Source: Xanthobacteraceae bacterium
Lineage (GTDB): Bacteria; Pseudomonadota; Alphaproteobacteria; Rhizobiales; Xanthobacteraceae
Direction: 5' to 3'
DNA: 64,000 nt
Assembly: GCA_019752575.1 (NCBI GenBank)
Contig: JAIELW010000003.1
Location: 1-64,000 of the forward strand
Of this stretch, positions 57,398 to 64,000 are shown piece by piece. The position numbers and the translations under genes are program-made. Numbering within the stretch: position 1 is the stretch's first letter; every line of letters starts with the position of its first letter. The notes beneath the pieces were generated by a model. It saw only the letters and a program-made list of their open reading frames with translations. It was not told the origin of the DNA and did no database searches.

Positions 57398-58567
57398 ATG
57401 ACCGCCTGCATCGTCGGCATCGCCCACACCCCGTTCGGAAAACTGGACGCCGAAAGCGTCGAGAGCCTCGTCGTGAAGGTTGCCGGAGAAGCGCTCGCCG
57501 ATGCCGGAATCGAGGCGAAAGACGTCGATGAAGTCGTGCTCGGGCACTACAACGGCGGCTTCACCCCGCAGAATTTTACCGCCTCGCTGGTCCTGCAGAC
57601 CGCCCCGGCGCTGCGCTTCAAACAGGCGACCCGCGTGGAAAATGCCTGTGCGACCGGCTCAGCCGCCGTTCACCAAGGTTTGAAGTCGATCAAGGCGGGA
57701 AGCGCCCGGATCGTGCTCGTCGTCGGCGTCGAGCAGATGACGAAAGTTTCCGGCGCCGAGGTCGGCAAGATTCTCCTTGGCGCTTCGTATTTGCCGGAAG
57801 ACGGCGACACCCCGATGGGTTTTGCCGGCGTGTTCGGCAAGATCGCCGGAAACTATTTTCAGCGCTTCGGCGACCAGTCGGATGCGCTCGCCATGATCGC
57901 CGCGAAGAACCACAAGAACGGCGTCGTCAACCCTTATGCGCAGATGCGCAAGGATTTCGGTTTCGAGTTCTGCCGCAACGAGAGCGAGAAGAATCCTTTC
58001 GTCGCCGGTCCTCTGAAGCGCACCGACTGCTCGCTCGTCTCGGATGGCGCGGCGGCGATCGTACTCACCGACTCCGAGACCGCCCTCAAGCTCGGCAAGC
58101 CCGCTATTGCGTTTCGCTCGACAGCGCATGTGCAGGACTTCCTGCCGATGAGTAAGCGCGACATCATTCTATTCGAAGGTTGCGGCGAGGCATGGAAACG
58201 CGCGCTCACGGAAGCGGGCCTCAACATCTACGATCTTTCCTTTGTCGAGACGCACGACTGCTTCACGGTTGCCGAATTAATCGAATATGAAGCGATGGGT
58301 CTTGCGAAGCCCGGTCAAGGCGCGCGTGTGATCGCGGAAGGCATTACGCAAAAGACCGGCAAGCTGCCGGTCAACCCCTCCGGCGGCCTCAAGGCCAAGG
58401 GCCACCCGATTGGCGCAACCGGCGTTTCCATGCACGCGATGACAGCAATGCAGCTGCGTGGCGAAGCGAACGAGATGCAGATCAAGGACGCAACGCTCGG
58501 CGGCATCTTCAACATGGGCGGGGCCGCGGTCGCGAATTACGTCTCCATTCTTGAGAGACTTCGCTGA
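57398..58567 (+). CDS. thiolase family protein (SCP2/acetyl-CoA acetyltransferase type)
   Basis: A 389-residue thiolase. The acyl-binding cysteine is C84 (ENACATGSAA), with SDGAAAIVL, ETHDCFTVAE and GGLKAKGHPIGATG as the other signature blocks. The HDxF segment in place of the standard NEAF places it in the SCP2-like/acetoacetyl-type group, often active in degradation of branched or sterol-like acyl chains. GGAG (57389-57392) lies five bases before ATG 57398; an upstream in-frame start at 57314 adds 28 non-homologous residues. Convergent with ndvA. Confidence 0.9.
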   Translation: MTACIVGIAHTPFGKLDAESVESLVVKVAGEALADAGIEAKDVDEVVLGHYNGGFTPQNFTASLVLQTAPALRFKQATRVENACATGSAAVHQGLKSIKAGSARIVLVVGVEQMTKVSGAEVGKILLGASYLPEDGDTPMGFAGVFGKIAGNYFQRFGDQSDALAMIAAKNHKNGVVNPYAQMRKDFGFEFCRNESEKNPFVAGPLKRTDCSLVSDGAAAIVLTDSETALKLGKPAIAFRSTAHVQDFLPMSKRDIILFEGCGEAWKRALTEAGLNIYDLSFVETHDCFTVAELIEYEAMGLAKPGQGARVIAEGITQKTGKLPVNPSGGLKAKGHPIGATGVSMHAMTAMQLRGEANEMQIKDATLGGIFNMGGAAVANYVSILERLR

Positions 58568-60349
58568 CTATTTGGCCGCCTGCGGCTGATTCTGCTCGTT
58601 GACCATGAATTGCGCCTTCGCGAGTTGCGCGAAGCGCCCGTTCTTGGCGACCAGTTCGTCGAAAGTACCGCTCTCGACGATCTTGCCTTCGTGAAAGACG
58701 AGGATGCGGTCGGCATTGCGGATGGTAGCTAAGCGATGCGCAATCACGAAGGTGGTGCGGCCTTTCATCACCTCTTCCAGCGCCTGCTGCACCAGAACTT
58801 CCGTGCCCGCATCGAGTGCGCTGGTCGCTTCGTCGAGCACGAGGATCGGCGGATTCTTCAGGAGCGCGCGGGCAATCGCGAGCCGCTGACGCTCGCCGCC
58901 CGATAGCGAACGGCCGCGCTCGCCGACATTCGACTTCAGGCCTTCCGGCAGGCGGTCGATGAACTGCTTCGCTTGCGCACGGCGCAGCGCGTCGTCGACT
59001 TCGGCTTGTGTCGCGTCAGGCTTACCGACCCTGAGGTTTTCTTCGATCGGGCGGTCGAACAATAGCGCCTCCTGAAACACGACGCCGATGTTCCTGCGCA
59101 GCGACACCAGCGTGTAGTCGCGGATATCCACGCCGTCGATTTTGACTACGCCCTTCTGCGGATCGAAGGCGCGATGCAGGATCGCAAGCGCCGTCGACTT
59201 GCCCGCGCCGGTGGCACCCACGAGTGCAATCGTTTCGCCTGCGTTCGCGTGAAGCGAAATATCGTCCACCGCCGCGCGCTTGCCGTCGTAGGAAAGCGAA
59301 ATGTGCTCGAAATCGACGACGCCGCGCGGCCTCGGCATTTCGATTGCGTTCGGTTTGTCGCGAACCGAAGGCGCGGAATCGAGGACTTCGAAGAATTCCT
59401 GCAGGCGCGGCGCGTCGGTAACTAACCGGTTCGCGAAGCTGGCGGTCTGCTCGAGTTTACCGATGAAGAGTGCCGCGACGTTCACAAACGTCACGATCTC
59501 GCCGATGGTGGTGAGATTATGCGTGTACAACCACACGCCGACGAGGAAGATCGATAGTACCGTGATCGTGGTCGCGGCGCGAGTCGCGACGGCAACCAAA
59601 GCCCACCACGACAACACCGGCAATTGCTTCTCCAGCAATTTCTCGACCACGTTGCGCATGCCGGTCACTTCGGCCTCGGTGCGCGTATAGCTCTGGATCA
59701 GCGCGATATTGCCGAGCGCGTCCGCCGCGCGCGCGGAAAGATCGGTGTGAAAGCCTTCGACCGTCTGCTGCATCGAGATCGTGCGGTTGATCACATAGCT
59801 GGTCAGCACGGCGAAGATGATCACGAGTACTACAAGCAGGATTCCAAGCCGCCAGTTAAGCGTGATCGCGATCGGCAGGAGCACGATGAGCGAGACCAGC
59901 GCCACGCATTGCTCGCGGAAAAAAGAAAGCCAGGTGCCCCAAAGCGCGTCCGCGCCCTGCAGCATCACCTTCATCAGGCGGCCGGAATGCGTACCGCCGT
60001 GATAGGCGAGCGGCAGTTGCAGCACGTGCTCGAAATAGCCGGTGATGATGCCGAGCCTGCGCGTATGCGCGAGCCGGTCGGCATGTAGCGCGATCAGCAC
60101 GCCGGAGCCGATCGTGAACAGACCGAAGGCAACCCAGGCCCCAAGCAGCGGCCCCAGGGTTTCCAGACTCGGCATCTCGCTCTTCGACTGGCTCGTTATC
60201 AGGTTGTCGATGATCCGTCCGAACAGAATCGGCTCGGCGAAAGCTGCGACCGCGAGCAGGATGTTCGCAATCGCCAGTACGAAGCCAAGCTTGGCCTGCG
60301 GGCCGAGCAGCCCGAGAACGCGGGTATAGAGGCGGACGAATTTCATCAT
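58568..60349 (-). CDS. ndvA: ABC transporter, NdvA/ChvA-type glucan exporter (fused permease-ATPase)
   Basis: A 593-residue half transporter with six membrane helices (about 20-310) fused to an ATPase domain: Walker [10 protein letters not shown] at about 377-385, signature LSGGERQR near 480-487 and Walker [13 protein letters not shown]. The N-terminal [17 protein letters not shown] and overall length match the cyclic beta-1,2-glucan exporters NdvA/ChvA; in the absence of an ndvB gene nearby a more general lipid or glucan role is possible. The thiolase gene ends directly against it. Confidence 0.85.
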   Translation of the reverse strand: MMKFVRLYTRVLGLLGPQAKLGFVLAIANILLAVAAFAEPILFGRIIDNLITSQSKSEMPSLETLGPLLGAWVAFGLFTIGSGVLIALHADRLAHTRRLGIITGYFEHVLQLPLAYHGGTHSGRLMKVMLQGADALWGTWLSFFREQCVALVSLIVLLPIAITLNWRLGILLVVLVIIFAVLTSYVINRTISMQQTVEGFHTDLSARAADALGNIALIQSYTRTEAEVTGMRNVVEKLLEKQLPVLSWWALVAVATRAATTITVLSIFLVGVWLYTHNLTTIGEIVTFVNVAALFIGKLEQTASFANRLVTDAPRLQEFFEVLDSAPSVRDKPNAIEMPRPRGVVDFEHISLSYDGKRAAVDDISLHANAGETIALVGATGAGKSTALAILHRAFDPQKGVVKIDGVDIRDYTLVSLRRNIGVVFQEALLFDRPIEENLRVGKPDATQAEVDDALRRAQAKQFIDRLPEGLKSNVGERGRSLSGGERQRLAIARALLKNPPILVLDEATSALDAGTEVLVQQALEEVMKGRTTFVIAHRLATIRNADRILVFHEGKIVESGTFDELVAKNGRFAQLAKAQFMVNEQNQPQAAK

Positions 60350-60459
60350 GGCGCAATACGGAGCGGCGCTCTCTGGGGTCTTTAGAAGGCCCGATTATGG
60401 CGGGGCGGAATGATTCTGACCAATCGGCACTTAACGCCGTCAGGCCGGAAAAGAGCCGG

Positions 60460-61563
60460 CTATTTCATCTTTTTCTTTTGCTGCTGCTGGGCCGGCGGCT
60501 CCGGTTTCGGCGGCGCGGGTAGATATTGCGCGTCGAAAATCTCTTCCGGCTTGAGCTTGTTCTTGAAGGTGTAGAACTGGGCGATCTGCTCGAAGGCGCT
60601 AGCAAAACGGACCGGGTCTACGCCGCCCACGGTCTCCGCCTTCGGATCGAACTTCTTGATGTTCTGCGCGACTACGATTTTCAGCCGCTCAAGCTCGACC
60701 TCCTTGCGTGCGCCCTGCATGCGCTTCAAGACGGGCTCGATCGAGGCGTCCGGGTTCTGCATCACGTCGCGAAGCGCACGCGAGTAGGCACGCAGAAAAC
60801 TCTTGATCGCTTCCGGCTGTTCGGCCTGAAACTTGGCGCTCGCAAGAATGGCGCTGCCATAAAGATTGATGCCGTAGTCGGCGAGCAACAACACGACGAG
60901 ATCTTCCTGCGCCACGCCGCGATCCTTGAGATCGACGAAGGCCGAGAACGAATTTCCGAGCAGCGCATCGACTTCGCCGGAAACCAGCATCGGTACGCGC
61001 ACCTGCAGGCCGACATTCATCAGCGTCACTTTCTGCGCGTCGATGGCGTTGAGCTTCGCAAACAGCGGCCACAACTGCGACGCCGGATCGGCGGCGGGTG
61101 CGGCGAGCTTCCGGTTCTCGACGTCTTTGACGAACTGCACACCGCGGCTCTTGCGCCCGACGAGCGCGTAAGTCGGCTTGTCGTAAACGATGAAGACCGC
61201 CTCGATCCCGGTCGGCGGGTTCTGGTCGCGATAACGGATCAGCGAATTGATGTCGCCGATACTCATGTCGTGCGAGGGCTCGGTCGCGCCGTTCGTGAGC
61301 GCAAGCCGTGTGATCGCTTCCATCGGCGTATTCGCGGGCTCCACGATCACATCGAGGCCCTGTTCTTTGAAATAGCCCTTGTCGATTGCGAGAAAGAGCG
61401 GCGCCGCGGTCCCGTCAATGGAGCGGTCAAGACTGAACCGAATACGCATTTCGCCTTGCGCGGACGCAGGGATCACGGAGGCTAGCGCGAACACAGCTAC
61501 GAGAAACGCGAATAACGCATTTCCCGCGCCCGGCTGGCGCGCAATTGCTCTCCGGCTTTTCAT
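60460..61563 (-). CDS. ABC transporter substrate-binding protein (NMT1/SsuA/TauA-like)
   Basis: A 367-residue periplasmic binding protein: signal peptide cleaved after ASA (about residue 36), then the NMT1 fold beginning IRFSLDRSIDGTAAPLFLAIDKGYFKEQGLDV. This group binds thiamine precursors, alkanesulfonates, taurine or nitrate; the ligand cannot be told. The C-terminal tail is proline/glutamine/lysine-rich (PPKPEPPAQQQQKKK). No matching permease or ATPase gene lies near, so it is an orphan. ATG 61563 has AGGAG six bases upstream. Confidence 0.87.
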   Translation of the reverse strand: MKSRRAIARQPGAGNALFAFLVAVFALASVIPASAQGEMRIRFSLDRSIDGTAAPLFLAIDKGYFKEQGLDVIVEPANTPMEAITRLALTNGATEPSHDMSIGDINSLIRYRDQNPPTGIEAVFIVYDKPTYALVGRKSRGVQFVKDVENRKLAAPAADPASQLWPLFAKLNAIDAQKVTLMNVGLQVRVPMLVSGEVDALLGNSFSAFVDLKDRGVAQEDLVVLLLADYGINLYGSAILASAKFQAEQPEAIKSFLRAYSRALRDVMQNPDASIEPVLKRMQGARKEVELERLKIVVAQNIKKFDPKAETVGGVDPVRFASAFEQIAQFYTFKNKLKPEEIFDAQYLPAPPKPEPPAQQQQKKKMK

Positions 61564-61829
61564 CCTGTCTCCTTGACGTGCCCTACTAGGAACACGCCGC
61601 AGCGGATGTATGGCGCAGGTTGGCCCGAATATTTTTGAGCTTCCTGCGTTATCCTCGCCGCGGCGGCAAGCAAATCCCAAGCCGCCGCCGAGGGCAAGCC
61701 TCTAATCTGCGCTAGGCGGGTTCGTTCCATCGTGAACGAGCGTTCATTGCAGCGATTTCAACTGCCGGAACGGACGATCTGGCGGCTTGCCTTTACTTCG
61801 TCATGGGCCGTGCCTAGAGAGTCCGTCGA
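61564..61829. promoter_or_regulatory. divergent control region with a TGAACG-AG-CGTTCA palindrome
   Basis: 266 bases between the binding-protein gene (-) and the DedA-like gene (+). A perfect 14-base palindrome, TGAACGAGCGTTCA, is at 61733-61746, with a further cgttc half-site at 61722-61726; it has the form of a TetR-family operator. A GC-rich imperfect hairpin (cctcgccgcggcggc 61653-61667 with gccgccgccgagg 61681-61693) lies to the left. No gene is supported. Confidence 0.5.
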
Positions 61830-62411
61830 ATGTTGCGCCGTCTCTACGACTGGGTCCTTGCGCTTTCCGCGCGCCCGTCCGCGCCTTATGCGCTGGCGGG
61901 CGTTTCCTTTGCCGAAAGTTCGTTCTTCCCGATCCCGCCGGACGCCATGCTGGTGCCGATGTGCCTGGCGCGGCCGAACCGCGCCTTCTTCTATGCCGGT
62001 CTCTGCACCATCACCTCGGTTATCGGCGGCCTGTTCGGCTACGCCATCGGGGCGCTCCTGTACGAGTCGGTCGGTAAATGGCTGATCCAGCTTTACGGCT
62101 ACGGCCAGCAGTCGGAAGCCTTCCGGCTGGCCTATGCCGAATGGGGCCACTGGGTGATTCTGATCAAGGGCGTGACCCCGATCCCCTACAAACTCGTGAC
62201 CATCACGGCGGGTTTTGCCGAATACAATCTGTTCTGGTTCGTGGTTCTCTCGCTGATCACACGCGGCATGCGCTTCTATCTCGTCGCGGGGCTGCTCTAC
62301 TGGCTCGGGCCGCCGGCCAAGGACTTTATCGAGAAACGGCTCGAGCTCGTCTTCACCGCGTTCTTGATCTTATTCATACTCGGAATCGTCGCAGCCATCC
62401 TCGTGGCCTGA
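61830..62411 (+). CDS. DedA/YqaA family membrane protein
   Basis: A 193-residue protein with about five hydrophobic segments. The N-terminal APYALAGVSFAESSFFPIPPDAMLVP and GLFGYAIGALLYE, and KGVTPIPYKLVTITAGF, are the re-entrant-loop motifs of the SNARE-associated/DedA fold (YqaA branch). The wider family includes undecaprenyl-phosphate flippases. One base separates its stop from the next gene's ATG, so it is in an operon with TauE/SafE. Confidence 0.88.
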   Translation: MLRRLYDWVLALSARPSAPYALAGVSFAESSFFPIPPDAMLVPMCLARPNRAFFYAGLCTITSVIGGLFGYAIGALLYESVGKWLIQLYGYGQQSEAFRLAYAEWGHWVILIKGVTPIPYKLVTITAGFAEYNLFWFVVLSLITRGMRFYLVAGLLYWLGPPAKDFIEKRLELVFTAFLILFILGIVAAILVA

Positions 62412-62412
62412 A

Positions 62413-63141
62413 ATGACCGGCTATTTTTTCGTGCTGATCGTCGGCGTCTTCGCCGGAACGATTGGCGGCGTGATCGGCACCGGCTCCTCGATCATCCTCC
62501 TGCCCGTGCTCGTCTTTACCTTCGGACCCTTGCAGGCGGTGCCGATCATGGCGGTCGCCGCCATGATGGTGAACTTCGCGCGCGCGATCGCGTGGTGGCG
62601 CGAGATCGATTGGCGCGCGCTAGCGGCTTATTCGCTGCCCGCGATTCCCGCGGCCGCACTCGGCGCACGCACGCTGATCTCGCTTCCGCCGGCACTGATC
62701 GATACGCTCTTGGGACTTTTCTTTCTCGCTATGATTCCGGGACGGCGCATTCTCGAAAAACGCGGCTGGCGCGCGACATGGTGGCAGCTTGCGATTGCGG
62801 GCGTGCTGATCGGATTTCTCACCGGCATCGTGATTTCGACCGGTCCCTTGAGCGTGCCGGTCTTTGCCGCCGCGGGACTTATGAAAGGCGCGCTGCTCGC
62901 AACCGAAGCCACGGCTTCGCTTTTCATCTACGTCACGAAAGTCACGACCTTCGAGCGGTTCGGCGCGCTCTCGCAGGAGACTTTCATCAAGGGCCTCCTC
63001 GTCGGCTCGTCGCTGATGGCGGGCACTTTCGTCGGTAAATATCTCGTGATGCGCACGAGCGCCGATACTTTCGCTAAATTGCTGGATGCGATGCTCGCCT
63101 GCTCGGGCCTCGCCCTGTTATGGGCGGCGTATCGAGCATGA
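62413..63141 (+). CDS. sulfite exporter TauE/SafE family permease
   Basis: A 242-residue membrane protein with about seven or eight helices and the repeated glycine-rich family motif (GTIGGVIGTGSSIILLPVLVFTFG at the N-terminus and IGFLTGIVISTGPLSVPVF in the middle). The family transports sulfite, sulfoacetate or other organosulfur anions; the substrate here is unknown. It is the last chromosomal gene before the tRNA-Leu junction. Confidence 0.9.
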   Translation: MTGYFFVLIVGVFAGTIGGVIGTGSSIILLPVLVFTFGPLQAVPIMAVAAMMVNFARAIAWWREIDWRALAAYSLPAIPAAALGARTLISLPPALIDTLLGLFFLAMIPGRRILEKRGWRATWWQLAIAGVLIGFLTGIVISTGPLSVPVFAAAGLMKGALLATEATASLFIYVTKVTTFERFGALSQETFIKGLLVGSSLMAGTFVGKYLVMRTSADTFAKLLDAMLACSGLALLWAAYRA

Positions 63142-63149
63142 AGCGGAAG

Positions 63150-63204
63150 TGGTGCCCCTAGCCGGAATCGAACCAGCACGGTGTTGCCACCACCTGATTT
63201 TGAG
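63150..63204 (-). other. 3' half of tRNA-Leu (CAA): attachment-site remnant
   Basis: On the minus strand the sequence runs from an anticodon loop CTCAAAA (63204-63198, anticodon CAA) through the stem strand TCAGG, a long class II variable arm (GTGGTGGCAACACCGT region), the T-arm GCTGG TTCGATT CCGGC and acceptor strand TAGGGGC to ACCA (63153-63150). Upstream of the loop the sequence is not tRNA: the stem partner CCTGA and acceptor partner GCCCCTA are absent. This is the direct-repeat left by an element that integrated into the anticodon-loop/T-arm part of a tRNA-Leu gene; the reconstituted tRNA should be at the other end, beyond the window. Confidence 0.85.
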
Positions 63205-63348
63205 TGACATTAACCAAGAATCCCAGCGAGTCTAGACGAGTCACAACGCGCAATATTGCGGATTCACGCGCCGTTTAGACTGGACAACTACACACAGCAA
63301 GCCACGTAAGCCGTCAGAAACCCCGTCAAGGTTCTGAAGGAGGCCTGC
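63205..63348. promoter_or_regulatory. element terminus with candidate integrase arm sites
   Basis: 144 bases between the tRNA remnant and the integrase. They hold a perfect 12-base palindrome CGCAATATTGCG (63249-63260) and two similar motifs, gtctagac (63230-63237) and gtttagac (63273-63280), which could be arm-type binding sites or a control region of the integrase. AAGGAGG at 63337-63343 is the integrase ribosome binding site. Confidence 0.4.
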
Positions 63349-64000
63349 ATGTCCGGTCACGAAGAGTACGGCGGAAAGCGGCTCGTTTTCGAGCGCAACT
63401 CGGTGCTGCGGGAGTTTCCCGCCGAAGCCGCAACATCCGCCTCAAAGCCCCACAAGCCGCCGCACAGCGCGCTGCTGCGCGACGAGTTCGTGGACCGTCT
63501 GCATTTCGCGGTCCCGCCAACGAAGCCCTACACGGTGCGCGACACGAAGCTGCCGGGCTTCCACGTTGACGTGGGCAAGCAATCGAAGACCTTCCGCGTG
63601 CAGGCCGACGCGCCGAAGAGTGCCCGCCGCCTCGGACAGCAGCGCAAGACTATTAAGCGCACAGTCGGAAAGTGGCCTGACGTCAGCGCCCGCATCGCCC
63701 GGCGTGAGGCGCAGCGGCTGATCGGTGAGATCAAGTCGGGGAAGCTCACGGACGACGACCTCCCGGGCAGCGACGGCCCGACGCTGAAGTTTGCTTGGGA
63801 GCTTTACAAGACTCGCTGCGAGAAGAAGGACCGCTCCGCGAAAACCATCGAGGGCTATCGCGACCCCATCGAGCGTCTGCTGAAGGAGTGGCTCGACCTA
63901 CCGCTTACCGAGATCGGGCGCGACCGCATGGCTGTAAAAGCCATGCACTCGCGGATGACGAAGCAGAACGGTGCCTACATGGCGAACCGCGCTATGCGAG
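63349..64000 (+). CDS. int: tyrosine-type integrase (partial, runs off the window)
   Basis: An open frame of 217 codons without a stop before the edge, beginning MSGHEEYGGKRLVF. After a variable N-terminus, YTVRDTKLPGFHVDVGKQSK at about 64-83 matches the arm-site-binding domain (DUF4102/AP2-like) of phage and island integrases; SARIARREAQRLIGEIKSGK at about 118-137 is the usual link helix; and AKTIEGYRDPIERLLKEWLD at about 167-186 is the core-binding domain. The catalytic R...HxxR...Y part lies outside the window. A strong ribosome binding site (AAGGAGG) and its position next to the tRNA remnant mark it as the integrase of the element. Confidence 0.9.
   Translation, partial: MSGHEEYGGKRLVFERNSVLREFPAEAATSASKPHKPPHSALLRDEFVDRLHFAVPPTKPYTVRDTKLPGFHVDVGKQSKTFRVQADAPKSARRLGQQRKTIKRTVGKWPDVSARIARREAQRLIGEIKSGKLTDDDLPGSDGPTLKFAWELYKTRCEKKDRSAKTIEGYRDPIERLLKEWLDLPLTEIGRDRMAVKAMHSRMTKQNGAYMANRAMR

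Noticed and set aside
63150-63240. Intact tRNA-Leu gene at the right end
   Set aside because: The 5' acceptor strand, D-arm and 5' anticodon stem are missing; only the 3' half matches, so it is a remnant.

Overview
The window is a gene-dense, GC-rich stretch of chromosome from an alphaproteobacterium, almost certainly of the order Hyphomicrobiales (Rhizobiales). The evidence is the 16S rRNA fragment with the short alphaproteobacterial helix near its middle, the gene neighbourhoods lysC-ptsP-prfA-prmC, xerD/aroK-aroB and J-protein-cobS-cobT, a CarD regulator next to a 7Fe ferredoxin, an NdvA-type glucan exporter, and an intergenic palindrome of the kind common in Bradyrhizobium and Rhodopseudomonas. 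A Xanthobacteraceae/Nitrobacteraceae-like organism is my best guess; I cannot name a genus.

Layout. 1-1300: the 5' part of a 16S rRNA gene on the minus strand, its long leader and a clear sigma-70 promoter. 1.5-9.3 kb: an M23 murein hydrolase, a secreted von Willebrand protein with Ig-like repeats, a small secreted protein, ClpB and a MOSC protein. 9.3-16 kb: a minus-strand group with DUF4167, prmC, prfA, ptsP and lysC (release-factor maturation, nitrogen-PTS, aspartate pathway). 16-20 kb: ubiG, DUF1178, nitrilase, ComF, a methyltransferase, an orphan Flp pilin. 20-27 kb: mutT, argJ, a parvulin, secA, and an L,D-transpeptidase, with an elaborate palindromic terminator between the convergent secA and transpeptidase genes. 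27-36.6 kb: accA, xerD, aroK-aroB, BolA, a J-domain protein, cobS-cobT (aerobic cobalt insertion for B12), a phytase-esterase-like protein and rpmB. 36.8-45 kb: tandem DUF3108 paralogues, a SUV3-like helicase, an S4 protein, fdxA, CarD and an M48 protease. 45-63.1 kb: an SNase-like protein, tRNA-Arg(CCT), a mechanosensitive channel, a CAP lipoprotein, two acyl-CoA synthetases, a polysaccharide flippase, DUF924, a COG0523 metal GTPase overlapping a D-Ala-D-Ala carboxypeptidase, a thiolase, NdvA, an orphan NMT1-type binding protein, a DedA-like protein and a TauE/SafE permease.

The last 850 bases are different. A 55-bp remnant of the 3' half of a tRNA-Leu(CAA) gene is followed by an inward-reading tyrosine integrase that runs off the end of the window. 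This is the left junction of an integrative element or genomic island whose cargo lies outside the window. Apart from it, nearly everything here is conserved core chromosome. I found no CRISPR array, restriction, toxin-antitoxin or recognisable defence locus, so the most promising place for a new system is the element that begins at about 63,205.

Genes in the same functional area: cell-envelope building and turnover (M23, L,D-transpeptidase, D-Ala carboxypeptidase, parvulin, SecA, flippase, NdvA, MscS-like channel, M48 protease) is the dominant theme, followed by translation and RNA (16S, prfA, prmC, rpmB, S4, helicase, tRNA) and fatty acyl-CoA metabolism (accA, two ligases, thiolase).
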